Shown here: positions 9,415 through 19,239 of the stretch, one piece after another
How positions within the stretch are numbered: the stretch's first letter is position 1
Layout: each line of letters starts with the position of its first letter
DNA from: Gracilariopsis chorda
Taxonomy: Eukaryota; Rhodophyta; Florideophyceae; Gracilariales; Gracilariaceae
DNA: 64,000 nucleotides
Direction of reading: 5' to 3'
NCBI GenBank assembly: GCA_003194525.1
Contig: NBIV01000226.1
Coordinates: forward strand, 58,216 to 122,215
Made by a program: the position numbers and the translations under genes
Notes under the pieces: model-generated
Databases searched by the model: none
Seen by the model: the letters and a program-made list of their open reading frames with translations, nothing else
What the model was told of the DNA's origin: nothing

Positions 9415-11560
9415 GTTGCATGCTGACCCCACCCCACCCCCAGTTTATTGTGTTCCCACCCCTCCTACTCTGTGCTGGGCTGTGAAGTAATGCACCTGTA
9501 CAGCAAAACCCGGTGTCGGGGAGTGCTTCTCAAGGTGTTCGGTGCCTTGCCCTCGGAAGAGGTAGACAGTCGAGCAGAGCCCTCTGTTCCACCCAAAGTT
9601 GGGGCGTAACTCCCAGGGGTATTCAGGAACAACCTACAGAGGGGGTGGTCTCGAGAGAGATTGGATACCCGGTTCGGTGTACTCCGTGTCAGCACCCATA
9701 AGCGGGGAAGGCAACCAGCAAAAAAAGAGGACGCGGGTCGTGCACACGCAGGCCACAGACCCGAAGAAACCACGGAGAAAACAGAAATAATACTCCTATA
9801 CAGGATCGGTAACCTGTGCTCGAAAGGAAACAAAATAGACCAAACACAATACAGTCAGGAGCCCCACGGGCTGTGTATACAGATAGCCTGAGCACACCCA
9901 AGGGGATGATTTAATGGAATCCACTCGTGGATACTCTCCGCGAGGAGTCGTGACCCGACGAGGGCAATTATAATCAGAGCCACACTTGGTTGTCTTTACT
10001 TAGACGTCGCGACCGCAAGGTCACTCCCCCCTTAAGTAGGGTGCAGTAGAATAGTCTAAACTAACTAAATAAATTAGTGCACACCTTACGAGGGCCATAA
10101 ACGTGGAGATCCCAGTGTCAGGGCCAAAGTGCATATTAAGTAAGTACTAAAATTCGTAAATCAGAGCCAAAACTGCCCATGCATACCACGCGTCACTCCC
10201 GTACAGGGGCTTGCATCACCAACTCATCGGGAACTTCACCCTGTGCAGGTTCCATGCCAAATCACTTCTTCCTAGGGAGACTCATATAATGAGTTGCGCC
10301 ACCCTGAGGGGTATCAGTAACATATGACGAGCTTTCTTCGCTAAGTCCCCGAAAGGGCGTTGCTCCACAGCACCCTCCTGCTTGGTTGTGTGCTGTTTCT
10401 TCTCCCTTTCCCCGCCTGCTTGTATGAGTGCTCACCAGCACATCACCCCTTCCACGCTCGGTGGTTTGCTGGTTTTCCTGTACCCCCACTTGGTTGAGTG
10501 CTGGCCTTTTCCTTCTGCTTGCTTTTGCGGTACCCTTTTACCTCTTTTTTGTCATATGGTTGTGCCCTGAAACACCCCTTTCCAACCGTGTGTCCCCGGA
10601 TACTGGTCTGAACGCTACCTGCAACTACTGTTGCCGCCTTTTGCACCTCTGGTCACTCCCACATGGCACCTTGGATTGACTTCTTCACCTTACATGCAAT
10701 CCCCCTGGTTTCGCGTTTGTCATATAACGTGCGAGCCGGAAGCTACTTAAACGCTGTCGTGTCCTACAACTTGTCTTGCCACTGTTTTGTGGACTACACC
10801 GATCATCTGAAGCTTCTGATTGTGATATCGTGCCATACCTGGACGCTTCTCACTACCACCTTCAACTACATACTCCCCAGTCCTTATTTCACTAAGGAGG
10901 TTGTTTGTGAAACGAGATTCTATACACAAGTTCGGAGCATGGCCTCCGCCATACTTACCTCAGAATATAATTTAGAATTCAGCCAAGCTAATGCTTGCAA
11001 GCCAAGGACCGCCAGGAAATCGACCTGGGACTTGAAGAAAGCTTGCAGGTAGTGCACATGCCATAGAACTGGCCCAGCTGGAGTATGCTGAGCTACTTGT
11101 AGGGGAACAGGGTGTCTCGTTGTTCGGTTCGGACATTGGGGAGGACAAGAACGTATTATGAAGCATGATTTTTGCGCAAGTAGCCGCAAGGAAAAAAAAA
11201 ATGTCAACTGTTAAACACATATTGTGCTGTTAGTAACCTCATTTAGAGATTCTGCAACTTCTACAAACCCTTGTTCGGGATTGCAAATAACATGTACAGG
11301 CCTTTGAAATCGCGTCCCACCAACGTTTTACTCGTAGCCATAGTTCTGACGTATAGGGCTTGGGCATAGAATCTCATTTCTGCAGCCCCGGCTACTTCTT
11401 GAAATAGTAAAAGGACCCCTTTTCCAGTAGGGTCTTGATGAAGCCTATTATCTGCTATATTCTCCTTCTCGCGTAGAGTGGCCTCTACGATAGATATATA
11501 GAAGATTAACACAGTAAACTAATTCCACGCCTAAAGGATAATGCTGATTATTAGACATGT
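9415..11560. other. No recognisable gene (9.4-11.6 kb)
   Basis: Frames of 60-130 codons exist on both strands (for example 9,465-9,833 minus and 10,663-11,052 plus), but none shows a motif or biased codon use, and they overlap each other. A C-rich tract (CCCCACCCCACCCCC) lies at about 9,428-9,442 and an A9 run at about 11,193. This could be the 5' part of the copia element, whose gag-like remains begin at 11,570, but I found no LTR match for it. Confidence 0.3.
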
Positions 11561-11569
11561 GGATTTTAC

Positions 11570-12170
11570 ATGCCAGAACTCATGCACTCTCTTCAAGCAT
11601 TGCTAGAGTTGATGGAACCACGCCCAACTGAAGGTACGGTTGCAAACCAAGAACGATGGGCCAGTGCCCACCAAAATACTAAATCTTTCATCATTCAGAC
11701 CTTTGGAAAAAACATAGCAGCACTCTCAGAGTTGTTGGAAAGAAGGTACTGTTCATTTTTACTGGTCTGGTGCAATTTATAAACCACTTAAAAGAAGAAC
11801 AATATACAGTGTGAAGTAGATCTTGGGCAAAAGCAAAGCGAGGTATGACGAAGAGACGGTGAAGATATACAAAGGCACCTCCTCAACCTAGACACTACAT
11901 AATTGGAAACGGAGATGCTAGGCCATCCGTTCGAAGACAAATAACGTACAGAAAACAACTACTTGCCTTGCCAGACTCACTAATGGCCGTAAATCGCCTA
12001 GCTGATGCAACAAATATGAACTGCGATCAAGTGCTTGCATGCGGATGATTCAAGATTGACAAAAAAATACATATAAAATCTAAACTAACCTTCTAACCGA
12101 GGGATTATAGATAAAATAAACATCCCTACACTGCCACCAGACCTTCATCAGCAAGATAGAAACAGTGACC
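11570..12170 (+). pseudogene. Ty1/copia gag relic
   Basis: A first frame at 11,570-11,782 contains 'ERWASAHQNTKSFIIQTFGK', like the 'W..d..a...I..sl' start of the copia gag (UBN2-type) domain. Further on 'EDIQRHLLNLDTT' and, in another frame at about 11,955-12,035, 'KQLLALPDSLMAVNRLADAT' matches the 'LL.sLPdsy..' block of that domain. Stops and frame changes are many. It ends where the LTR at 12,193 begins, in line with an element inserted into copia gag. Confidence 0.5.
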
Positions 12171-12192
12171 AATAATGAACAAAAAGAGATAG

Positions 12193-12462
12193 TGTTATCA
12201 GGTATTGACATCATTGCCAAGACAACTCAGTAGCATGGCGTCAGCCTATCTTGTCAGATCAGAATTAGACATGACTGGTACTTTCAATACTAGTGGTCAG
12301 GTAGCTTAGGAAAGCCACTGACCAGGGGGCGCGTAGCTTAGCACAGCTGCGTACTTCAGCGCCCAAATAAAGGCAAGACTCTGATGGAAGAGTAGATCAT
12401 CAGAGATTATTGTGCCGTCCTCTTTTGTTGCGCTACGCTACGCTACGATGTGAGTTGTTACA
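12193..12462 (+). repeat. 5' LTR of the gypsy element
   Basis: 270 bp beginning TGTTATCAGGTA and ending TTGTTACA. The first and last bases form the inverted pair TGTTA/TAACA-like ends (TGTTA...GTTACA). It matches 17,284-17,548 along its whole length with scattered substitutions. It carries a small tandem CGCTACGCTACGCTACG near 12,431-12,447 that is shorter in the 3' copy. An AATAAA at about 12,366 could be its polyadenylation signal. Confidence 0.9.
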
Positions 12463-12675
12463 GATATATCTTTGCGCATTAACCGCAGTTGTTGAATAAT
12501 GAGCAACAAAGAGGACTACAAAACCAAGCGAAGTGCAACAGTACCACAAACTGCTGTCACAAGCTTAGAAGCGCCCAGACTATAGGGCATAGAAACGAAG
12601 CATTTTACAACTTTTCTCAAGAGCTGAGAGTTATACGAGAAGCAGATCAGGGAGAAAAATGAGCAGCCAGGTTTC

Positions 12676-13545
12676 GTGATTCCTTTAACATCGTATAATG
12701 CCTCAATAGAAGAATCGCTTCTGCGACTTTTTGTAAAATTCCAATGGGTTGATGTGGCCAACATTGCCGAGACCACGGATGATCAATTGAAGAGATGCGT
12801 GCGTGACCGTGAACAATTTCGGGCAGACTCTCAAGATCTTTTACGCGTACAGCGCATCACTAAGAAGATGCATATGGAAATGTCCATCAAATTGGCCGAG
12901 AAAAGAGTACTTGCACTCAGACAAAGTTGTATGACAGTTCTTGAAGCAAATGGGATGCAGGACTTTCCAAAGACTAAGCCAAACATTGCCATACGTCATG
13001 TCTTAAAGTTTATTAGGCCTAAGGCGCTATAGCAACGCATGAGGTATCTCGTAGAGTGGCGAAAGAATGAAGAGTCTAGCAAGGACTTCGGAGCTTTCAT
13101 GTGGGAGCTGATAAAGCAGGCATGCAAGTATGTTGCCAACCATGGAACAGCTTTCTGTGAATCTGATTCTGATTCCGTCACCAGTTCCGACACCAACGCG
13201 CAACCACGCCAAAGGTCTTTTCGCAAAAAGAAGTTGGTGAAGAGAGGAAAGGGTCAGAACCGTCGCAAGCGAAGAAGAGAGCTTAATCACAGAACCCAAA
13301 CTGAGGATAGCACTGAGAGAACAGCAAGAGACCTACCCCCCTGTTTGGCACCTGAATTGGATGGACGGCATTTTATTTCAGATTGCACGTTAGGCACGGA
13401 AGAGCAGAAGAAAAAGCTTCGTGAGGAGTACCGTGAGAGAAAGAAAGTGCGGCAAGAGGCCTCGAAAGGCAAAAGTGAGCGAAAGGGTGCCATTAATCGA
13501 ATTGGTGTTGAAAAGATTGATTCTCATTCATCGCTGTTTAGCGCT
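12676..13545 (+). pseudogene. gag of the gypsy element
   Basis: Frames 12,676-13,032 and 13,039-13,689 are in phase and separated only by one stop at 13,030-13,032. The first part is helical and charged, with residues such as 'DREQFRADSQDLLRVQRITK', as in gag. The middle is basic ('RQRSFRKKKLVKRGKGQNRR') and may bind nucleic acid. A broken zinc-knuckle-like segment 'CLAPELDGRHFISDC' (about 13,341-13,385) keeps the HxxxxC end but lacks the second Cys. Before 12,676 there is no start that I can defend. Confidence 0.6.
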
Positions 13546-13895
13546 TATTTTAGAAAAAGTGCTGTAGAATTCGTGGTCTTAGACGACCTGGTTGCGGACA
13601 CCAATATCATCCCATCTACGATATTCGATCTCATCAAGCAGAGTGAAGTGCCCTGCCAGCCGATTACATTGGACCCGCCACACACATAAAGCACCATCGC
13701 TCCACATACAAATTCGACGTCACCCTCACCCTGCGAGCTTGTGTGCAAGAAGAAGGTAACCCTCGATGTTAGTCTGCTTATTCGACATGGAACGACACTA
13801 ATGTTACGTGGCGTGTCTTGGAAGATTGGTGATACTAATCTAGAGTACGTGATCATCGGCCATCAGGTCCTCACTGCTGTGGGTTGTGACCATTA
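13546..13895 (+). pseudogene. Protease region of the gypsy element
   Basis: 'VVLDDLVADTNIIPSTIFDL' at about 13,573-13,632 fits the retropepsin active site 'aLvDSGAdtnivp', with D-S-G changed to D-D-L-V. The frame stops at 13,689, then continues with 'LDVSLLIRHGTTLMLRGVSW' and 'YVIIGHQVLTAVGCDH' (the 'iiG..lL...gid' end of the domain) to 13,895. The in-phase continuation argues for one ancestral reading frame. Confidence 0.55.
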
Positions 13896-14179
13896 GGCAA
13901 TCTTGGCGGCGGCTTGTGACAAGAATAACGGCGTTATTAACGTACCTGAGGCTTTGGCGCGGAATAATACAGTCAAGATTCAAGAATCTGGCCAAATTGC
14001 ATCACTTCTGATAGGTGCCACATTTCACAGCGGTGCCTCGGAGGGTGATGATGGGCTAGCTAACGCCAACGTTTACATCGATTTAGGCGGTGACGAGCCC
14101 AAAGATGTTGATAAAGCCTTAAGAGATCTAGTCTCCGACGCCCAGGGAAACGCTATCTCTGAACAGGGGCAGCAGCATT

Positions 14180-14910
14180 GGATCGGATGTTGAAAGAGTT
14201 CAAATCGGTTTTCGATTGAGGCTGGGGAAAATCGACCCAGCCAAAGTGCCGCCTATGAAGGTAAAGCTTGATCCCACAAAGCGGTCGGTGAAAGCTAAGT
14301 CGCGACGTTACCCAGCGCCGCAACGAGCCTTTCTGAAAGCATACGTCACCAAACTAGTAGAGCTAGGATTTTGGATACCCAATGCTCACGCAGAGTGGCA
14401 AGCGGAACCACTGCTAGAGCCAAAGGTCGGTTCAAAGGCTAAGTACCGTTGCAAGATAGACTTAAGTCCAGTTAATGCCGCAACGATCAAGCAAGCGTGG
14501 CCAATACCACATTAGAACTCAGAGATACAGGATTTTTCTGGAAGCATATGCTTTGCAGTGATCGTTTTTGTGCACGGCTTGGCAGTTCCCACTACACAAA
14601 AATTCATACTCCGCTTGTGGAATCGTCTCCCCAGAAGATACATACTCCTCCACCAGTGTTATTCCTGGTCTCACCAACGCCAGCGTCTAATTCCAGTCCT
14701 CCGTCGAGCCTCTCTTGAAAGAACTGAGAGACAATCTAAACGCTTTGTTAGATGAAATTAACCTACATGTCGACAACGAGAGAAAACATCTGGACGTGAT
14801 GCGGAGATTCCTCAAAATATGCAAAGAGAAAGGACTGTACATATCAGCAAGGAAAAGCGTATTGTTCGCGAAAAGAAATCCGATGGTGTAGTAGAATCGT
14901 AAGAAAAGGA
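14180..14910 (+). pseudogene. Reverse transcriptase relic with a deleted palm
   Basis: The 14,216-14,515 frame holds 'RLGKIDPAKVPPMKVKL', 'YPAPQRAFLKAYVTKLVELG' and 'KYRCKIDLSPVNAATIKQAW', the N-terminal fingers of an RT (R-Y-P..Q, the c-v-D-l-r-p-v-N block). After 14,515 the frame shifts; 'FVHGLAVPTTQKFI' stands for the 'GL..aP..fq' region. A later piece in another frame, 'ALLDEINLHVDNERKHLDVM' then 'ICKEKGLYISARKSVLFAKR' (14,738-14,875), corresponds to the connection and thumb. No YxDD box is found between them. Confidence 0.7.
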
Positions 14911-14949
14911 CGGTACAAGCTGGACCCAACAAACGGAGGACTATAAGAT

Positions 14950-15650
14950 ATGCACCTTCCTGAGCCGGCGGATGAACTCTGTGAATTTTTCTACTGCTGC
15001 CACTGGATGCCCAGCGCAATACCGGAATTCGAAAGTCGTGTTGCACCGCTGTTAAAGACCCTAGAAGAGGCATATGCCAAAAACGGAAGGCGCACTAAAC
15101 GGTCAATCCAAGAAATTACATTGCGCAGTTTTTCTTTGGGCCAAGACCAGGAAACACCTTTCCATGATATACAAGAAAATCTTCGCAATGCAATTGAGTT
15201 AGCATACCCTCGCAAAGGAAATGTTATCTGCATGTATACTGATGCCTCCAACAATCATTGGTCAGGGGTTGTCGCGCAGACAGAACCTTTATTCTTAGAC
15301 ATGCCGTTCAACCGACAGCGCCACGAGCCATTGGCATTCTTGGGTGGCAACTTCAAGGGGGCACAAAAAACTGGAGTACCTTCGAGCAGGAAGCGTTTGC
15401 GATTGTGCAGACATTTGAGAAGCTGGACTACATTTTTCTCGACGATCACCCTTTGCACGTATTCACGGTCCACCGCAACCTTCTTTTTGTGTTCGCCCCT
15501 ATTGCCCTGGAACCCACATTAGGCCGCCATGTGGTCGCCAAAGTGCAGAAATGGGCAGTATGTCTTTCTCGATTCCAGTACAACATTGAGCACATCCCTC
15601 GGTCAGATAACGTATGCGCAGACATGCTCACCCGCTGGGTACGAGGATAC
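14950..15650 (+). pseudogene. RNase H relic of the gypsy element
   Basis: 'VICMYTDASNNHWSGVVAQT' at 15,223-15,282 holds the first catalytic Asp of RNase H. A frameshift at about 15,360 moves to the frame with 'NWSTFEQEAFAIVQTFEKLD' (catalytic Glu) and 'HPLHVFTVHRNLLFVF', where the usual T-D-H-R-N has lost its Asp to Val. The closing 'YNIEHIPRSDNVCADMLTRW' (15,582-15,641) is the typical end, with the last Asp present. Inactive by frameshift and by the missing Asp. Confidence 0.8.
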
Positions 15651-16990
15651 CAAAACCAGGTTCTTACGACTCAAAGTACTTGTAGCCTGGTGCAGACCGC
15701 TGCTCAAGTGCCACCACCAACTAATGAGATTGAATGGCCGGACTTAGATGATTATCGTAGAGCCCAAGCGTCACAATCAGTACGTAATGATCTCAAAAGG
15801 GATTCAGATGGGCTATGGAAACGAGGCAAGGGAATTTGGATACCAACGGGAGCCACAGAGCTGAAGCTAAAGGTGCTTATCCTATCCCACGCAGGAGCTA
15901 TTGGACATCGTGGCGCGGAAGCCACAAAGAGCATTCTAACGGAAAACTTCACATTGACCACTCTTAGCAACGACTTCTCTGAGCTCTTGGGTAGCTGTCT
16001 ACACTGTATTGTAAACTGCACTGCGGAGGTAGTGCCCCGGCCGCTTGGCTCTGCGCTGCATGCTCAAAAGCCAAATGACGTGGTGCATTTTAACTTCTTG
16101 TATATGGGGCCAAGTTCAGGCAGCTAACGCTATATCATCATCATCAGAGACGATCTGAGCTCTTTTGTTTGGCTTTGGCCCACAGCAGAAGCTACCAGCC
16201 GCGCGGCAGGTGATACCATAACGAACTAGATGGCTATATTCGGAATAATGGATTGGTATGTTTCAGATCAAGTACCGCACTTCAAGAATGAGCTGTTTCG
16301 CCTACTGGCACATGAACTGAAGATCAGTCACTACTTCACTACTGCCTATTCGCCATGGGCAAATGGTATGGTATAACACGTGTGTCACGAAGATCTGCGA
16401 GCTTGCAAGGCCTTGATGCACGAATTGAGACTTGTCGTGGCCGACTGGCCTGCAGTCACAGAATGTACCCAGACAATTCTGAACAGCACACCGTTGAAGC
16501 GCCTAAGGACGCAAAAGAACAGTCCTGGAGTGTATTGGTCACCATTTGAAGTGTTCACAGGCATGAAGATTTCTAGACCACTGATCCATGCGCTTCCAAT
16601 TGAGAAGTATATGTCGTTAACTCGTATAGATGAGATACGAGCACGGCAGCTGGTGAACATTGACAGAACTCAAACCACTCTTGAGTCCATGCATCTTGAT
16701 ATACTCGAAGTGGCTTTGAAGCAAAGAAAACAGGCACTCCAAAGCCATAACATGCGCAAAAATGTCATGACGGCAGAATTAGACATCCACGATTTTGTTT
16801 TAGTGCATAAGGCTACCAAAAATGGTCATAAGCTTCAATTTAGAAGGCGGGGATCGAAGCGTATCATCACATCACAATCAAAATGGGTCTATGAATTTCA
16901 ACATATTTTGAGAAAGAAGAAGGAAGTTGTGAACGCTAAGCGATTAGTGAAACATCGTCCCGGGTTAGAAAACCAAGAGGTTGATCCATA
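15651..16990 (+). pseudogene. Integrase of the gypsy element
   Basis: The 15,258-16,127 frame reaches the zinc-binding part, 'ILSHAGAIGHRGAEATKSIL' and 'ELLGSCLHCIVNCTAEVVPR' (His pair and C-x2-C), then 'NDVVHFNFLYMGPSSGS' where the first core Asp is Asn. After a stop, 'SSFVWLWPTAEATSRAAGD' and 'YVSDQVPHFKNELFRLLAHE' (second Asp) follow, then 'YSPWANGMV', and a frame from 16,380 to 16,991 that ends the core ('TECTQTILNSTPLKRL'). The closing part has 'ELDIHDFVLVHKATKNGHKL', a post-core fold. At least three breaks. Confidence 0.8.
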
Positions 16991-16991
16991 G

Positions 16992-17207
16992 CTTTTCCGC
17001 TTTGCAGAACAATCTGAGACGGTGTATCAGAACGCTGAAAGTTTGCATGAAATTCAAGAGAAGAACGGGCTACTGCAGATATTAGTATAATGGCAAGGAC
17101 TACCCGATTCAGTGGATCAAACTTGGGAGCCCCTGAGAACGGTACATGAAGATTTGCCAGGCATGCTCGGAGACTTTCTACTCACCGCCACCAAACGGGA
17201 CCTGTAA
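16992..17207 (+). pseudogene. Chromodomain of the gypsy element
   Basis: After the stop at 16,989-16,991 the reading frame continues with 'QNAESLHEIQEKNGLLQILV', a stop at about 17,090, and 'WQGLPDSVDQTWEPLRTVHE', the W-x-G...s-x-x-T-W-E core of a chromodomain, ending at 17,207. Position after the integrase is as in chromoviruses. This element and the one at 6-9 kb have unlike LTRs and proteins, so they are two families. Confidence 0.7.
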
Positions 17208-17283
17208 AAAGAAGACTATGAAGTTCATGACCATGACAAGCAAATAAATAAGCCCCATCAAATGGCTGCTTTTCATTAGGCCG

Positions 17284-17548
17284 TGTTATCAGGTACAGAC
17301 GTCATTGCCAAGACAGCTCAGTAGCATGGCGTCAGCCTATCTTGTCAGATGCAAATTAGACAGGACTTGTACGTTCAATACTAACGGTCAGGTAGCTCAG
17401 GAAAGCCACTGACCAAGGGGCGTGTAGCTTAGCACAGCTGCGTACTTAAGCGCCCAAATAAAGGCACGATTTTGATGGAAGAGTAGATCATCAGAGATTA
17501 TTGTGCCGTCCTCTTTTGTTGCGCTACGCTTTGCTGTGAGTTGTTATA
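17284..17548 (+). repeat. 3' LTR of the gypsy element
   Basis: 265 bp beginning TGTTATCAGGTA and ending TTGTTATA (CA changed to TA against the 5' copy). It matches 12,193-12,462 with scattered substitutions and a few short indels, so the insertion is old. The polypurine tract expected just before it is not clear (sequence before is CTTTTCATTAGGCCG). Confidence 0.9.
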
Positions 17549-17559
17549 TTAGGTTTGTA

Positions 17560-18210
17560 GAACTTTCGAATTTATTGGCTGCATACGCTCCGGAAAGTAG
17601 CACCAGAAGTCCAGCAGCCAACGCGAATTGCAAGGCAAGATTCCATGCACCAAGAACACTAAAATGGAAGAAAACATCAACAAAAAAAATGCTTTGGACT
17701 CCCAAAACACTTGTAACAATCGCACAAGCCACAAAACGAACAGGAACTGTAGCATTGCTTGCAGGAACGGCAAAGCTACCGCAGATTCACATCAGTATCC
17801 AACTACAGTCTTCAATATAAGGCAAAAACCGGTACCCGGCTAGAATCTAGAGGTGGCCATGTGTTCATCAAGGACAAGTCCATGTTCAGAGAGTACCACC
17901 GCATGTCCTCAGAAAAAGCGAACACTTGTGACAAAGAGTAAAACGGCATTGGTTATGGTGAAATAAGGTTATCATCCCATGGCATACCAAGACTCCTTGC
18001 AGAAGAGATTGATAGTGAGACATGCACCCCATGCATCAAGGAGAACACGAAGTGCGCCCCACTACGATAAACAGAATGGATCGCACATCGATCACTAGAG
18101 CTCACCCATACCGACCTCATTGGACACATTAATCTCACCTCTGTACACGTTTCGAGGCAAATGCAAATGCATATCGACGATCGGACAAGGGCAAATGCCC
18201 TTTACTTTCT
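17560..18210 (+). pseudogene. Ty1/copia protease end and pre-integrase domain, relic
   Basis: 'LVTIAQATKRTGTVALLAGT' (about 17,710-17,770) resembles the copia protease stretch after the active site ('vtiAdGt...GtGtv.l'). Further on, 'HGIPRLLAEEIDSETCTPCI' and 'LELTHTDLIGHINL' (about 17,980-18,140) fit the pre-integrase zinc-binding H...C-x2-C and the first Asp block of the copia integrase ('LeLvHtDlcGPi'). It breaks off at about 18,205 where the 200-bp repeat of the DIRS-like element starts; the integrase seems to resume at 22.9 kb. Confidence 0.6.
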
Positions 18211-18410
18211 GTGCTGTGTAGACCGCGGTTTATGCGCGTGAAACGCATGCAAAATGAATAGCGAGGGCAAGTCGCAGGACTTGTGTCACGATGCGTACGT
18301 AGCACACATGTGAGATGTGTGCCCTGGCGTTTTTCCACGTGAGTGCCGCGGCCTTGATATGGTCGCGAGTCAAGCCCGCCGTCGTGATCGCGGGCATGCC
18401 TCTCTCTTTC
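18211..18410 (+). repeat. Left 200-bp direct repeat of the DIRS-like element
   Basis: It starts GTGCTGTGTAGACCGCGG and ends TGCCTCTCTCTTTC; I compared it base by base with 22,328-22,527 and saw no difference. It contains several short palindromes (CACATGTGAGATGTG at about 18,305-18,320; GATCGCGGGC). The sequences just outside the two copies are unlike. Confidence 0.95.
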
Positions 18411-18514
18411 ACAAGAGAGTCCCCAGACCTAGTCCGGTGGTAGGCCCATTCATATCAACCAAAAGAAACCGGTTGTGTGGGTCATTGCTGACGCACAACG
18501 AACTCATCGCCGCC

Positions 18515-19228
18515 ATGGCCTCGTCCTCTTCTCCCGCTGGAAATCCCGTGCTGTACAGTAAGTCCTTGGCTGAAGATCTGCTCGAGAAGTGCAAGCTTGT
18601 TGCGTCAGGCAAGACTGTCGCCGAGGCCGGCATCACAGCCGATTGGATGCAGGCGTACGCAAGGATTGCCGAACGAGCAGATCGAGAGCAGCGTTTTGGA
18701 ATCAGTCGCTATCCATTCCAAGCGGGCGCAGCGGCCTCGGCCTTCATCGGTGGCTTCTTCGACAACGAAGAATGGCCGCTCCGTCGCAAGCTCGCTAAGC
18801 AACAGAGCATGTTTTCTGTGGCAGAGCATGAAGCCAAGTACGTCAACGCCGCCGGCTACTGGTCAGTACTGCATCACGTTGCATACGACATGCGGCAGGA
18901 GGCGTTCGAGACGGGTAAGAAGGAAGAAGCGGAGAAGTTTGACGCGTGGTCGTTCGTGGCTGTCCGCTACAGTCTTCGGGTGCTAGGCCTCCGCGCAGAG
19001 TTCTACCGCATGGCCGGCAAGGACCCGATGTATGCCAAGCTAGTACTGCCGTCGCTCGAGAGGGGCGGCGAGACAGCGATGGCGGACGACCTGGACGACC
19101 CGCTGGCCAAGTTGGAGTCGCACTTATCCTCCCAAATGTTTAAGGCAGTCGCCACCCTCAAGGCAAGCAACGCAACGAAGCGTGCAAGCAAAGCCAAGGG
19201 AAGGGGTGGCGCTGTCGAGGAGAATTAG
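18515..19228 (+). CDS. gag-like protein (ORF1) of the DIRS-like element
   Basis: 237 residues. The start chosen is the ATG in GCCGCCATGG, a good eukaryotic context, giving MASSSSPAGNPVLY; the same frame is open back to 18,317 inside the left repeat, so a longer protein cannot be excluded. The sequence is helical and charged, with a Lys-rich end ('NATKRASKAKGRGG') that may bind RNA. No zinc knuckle. I do not recognise a domain; the role as capsid-like ORF1 is inferred from position before the RT. Stop at 19,226-19,228, 11 bp before the next ATG. Confidence 0.75.
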   Translation: MASSSSPAGNPVLYSKSLAEDLLEKCKLVASGKTVAEAGITADWMQAYARIAERADREQRFGISRYPFQAGAAASAFIGGFFDNEEWPLRRKLAKQQSMFSVAEHEAKYVNAAGYWSVLHHVAYDMRQEAFETGKKEEAEKFDAWSFVAVRYSLRVLGLRAEFYRMAGKDPMYAKLVLPSLERGGETAMADDLDDPLAKLESHLSSQMFKAVATLKASNATKRASKAKGRGGAVEEN

Positions 19229-19239
19229 TCGGCCTGGCC

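Larger units (their letters stand above)
12193..17548 (+). mobile_element. Ty3/gypsy element with both LTRs, decayed
   Basis: Two similar LTRs (12,193-12,462 and 17,284-17,548) flank about 4.8 kb with gag, protease, RT, RNase H, integrase and chromodomain on the plus strand, a complete Ty3/gypsy order. Internal frames are broken by stops and frameshifts, and part of the RT palm is missing. No clear target-site duplication is visible (GATAG before, TTAGG after). It lies between copia gag remains on the left and copia protease/pre-integrase remains on the right. Confidence 0.85.
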
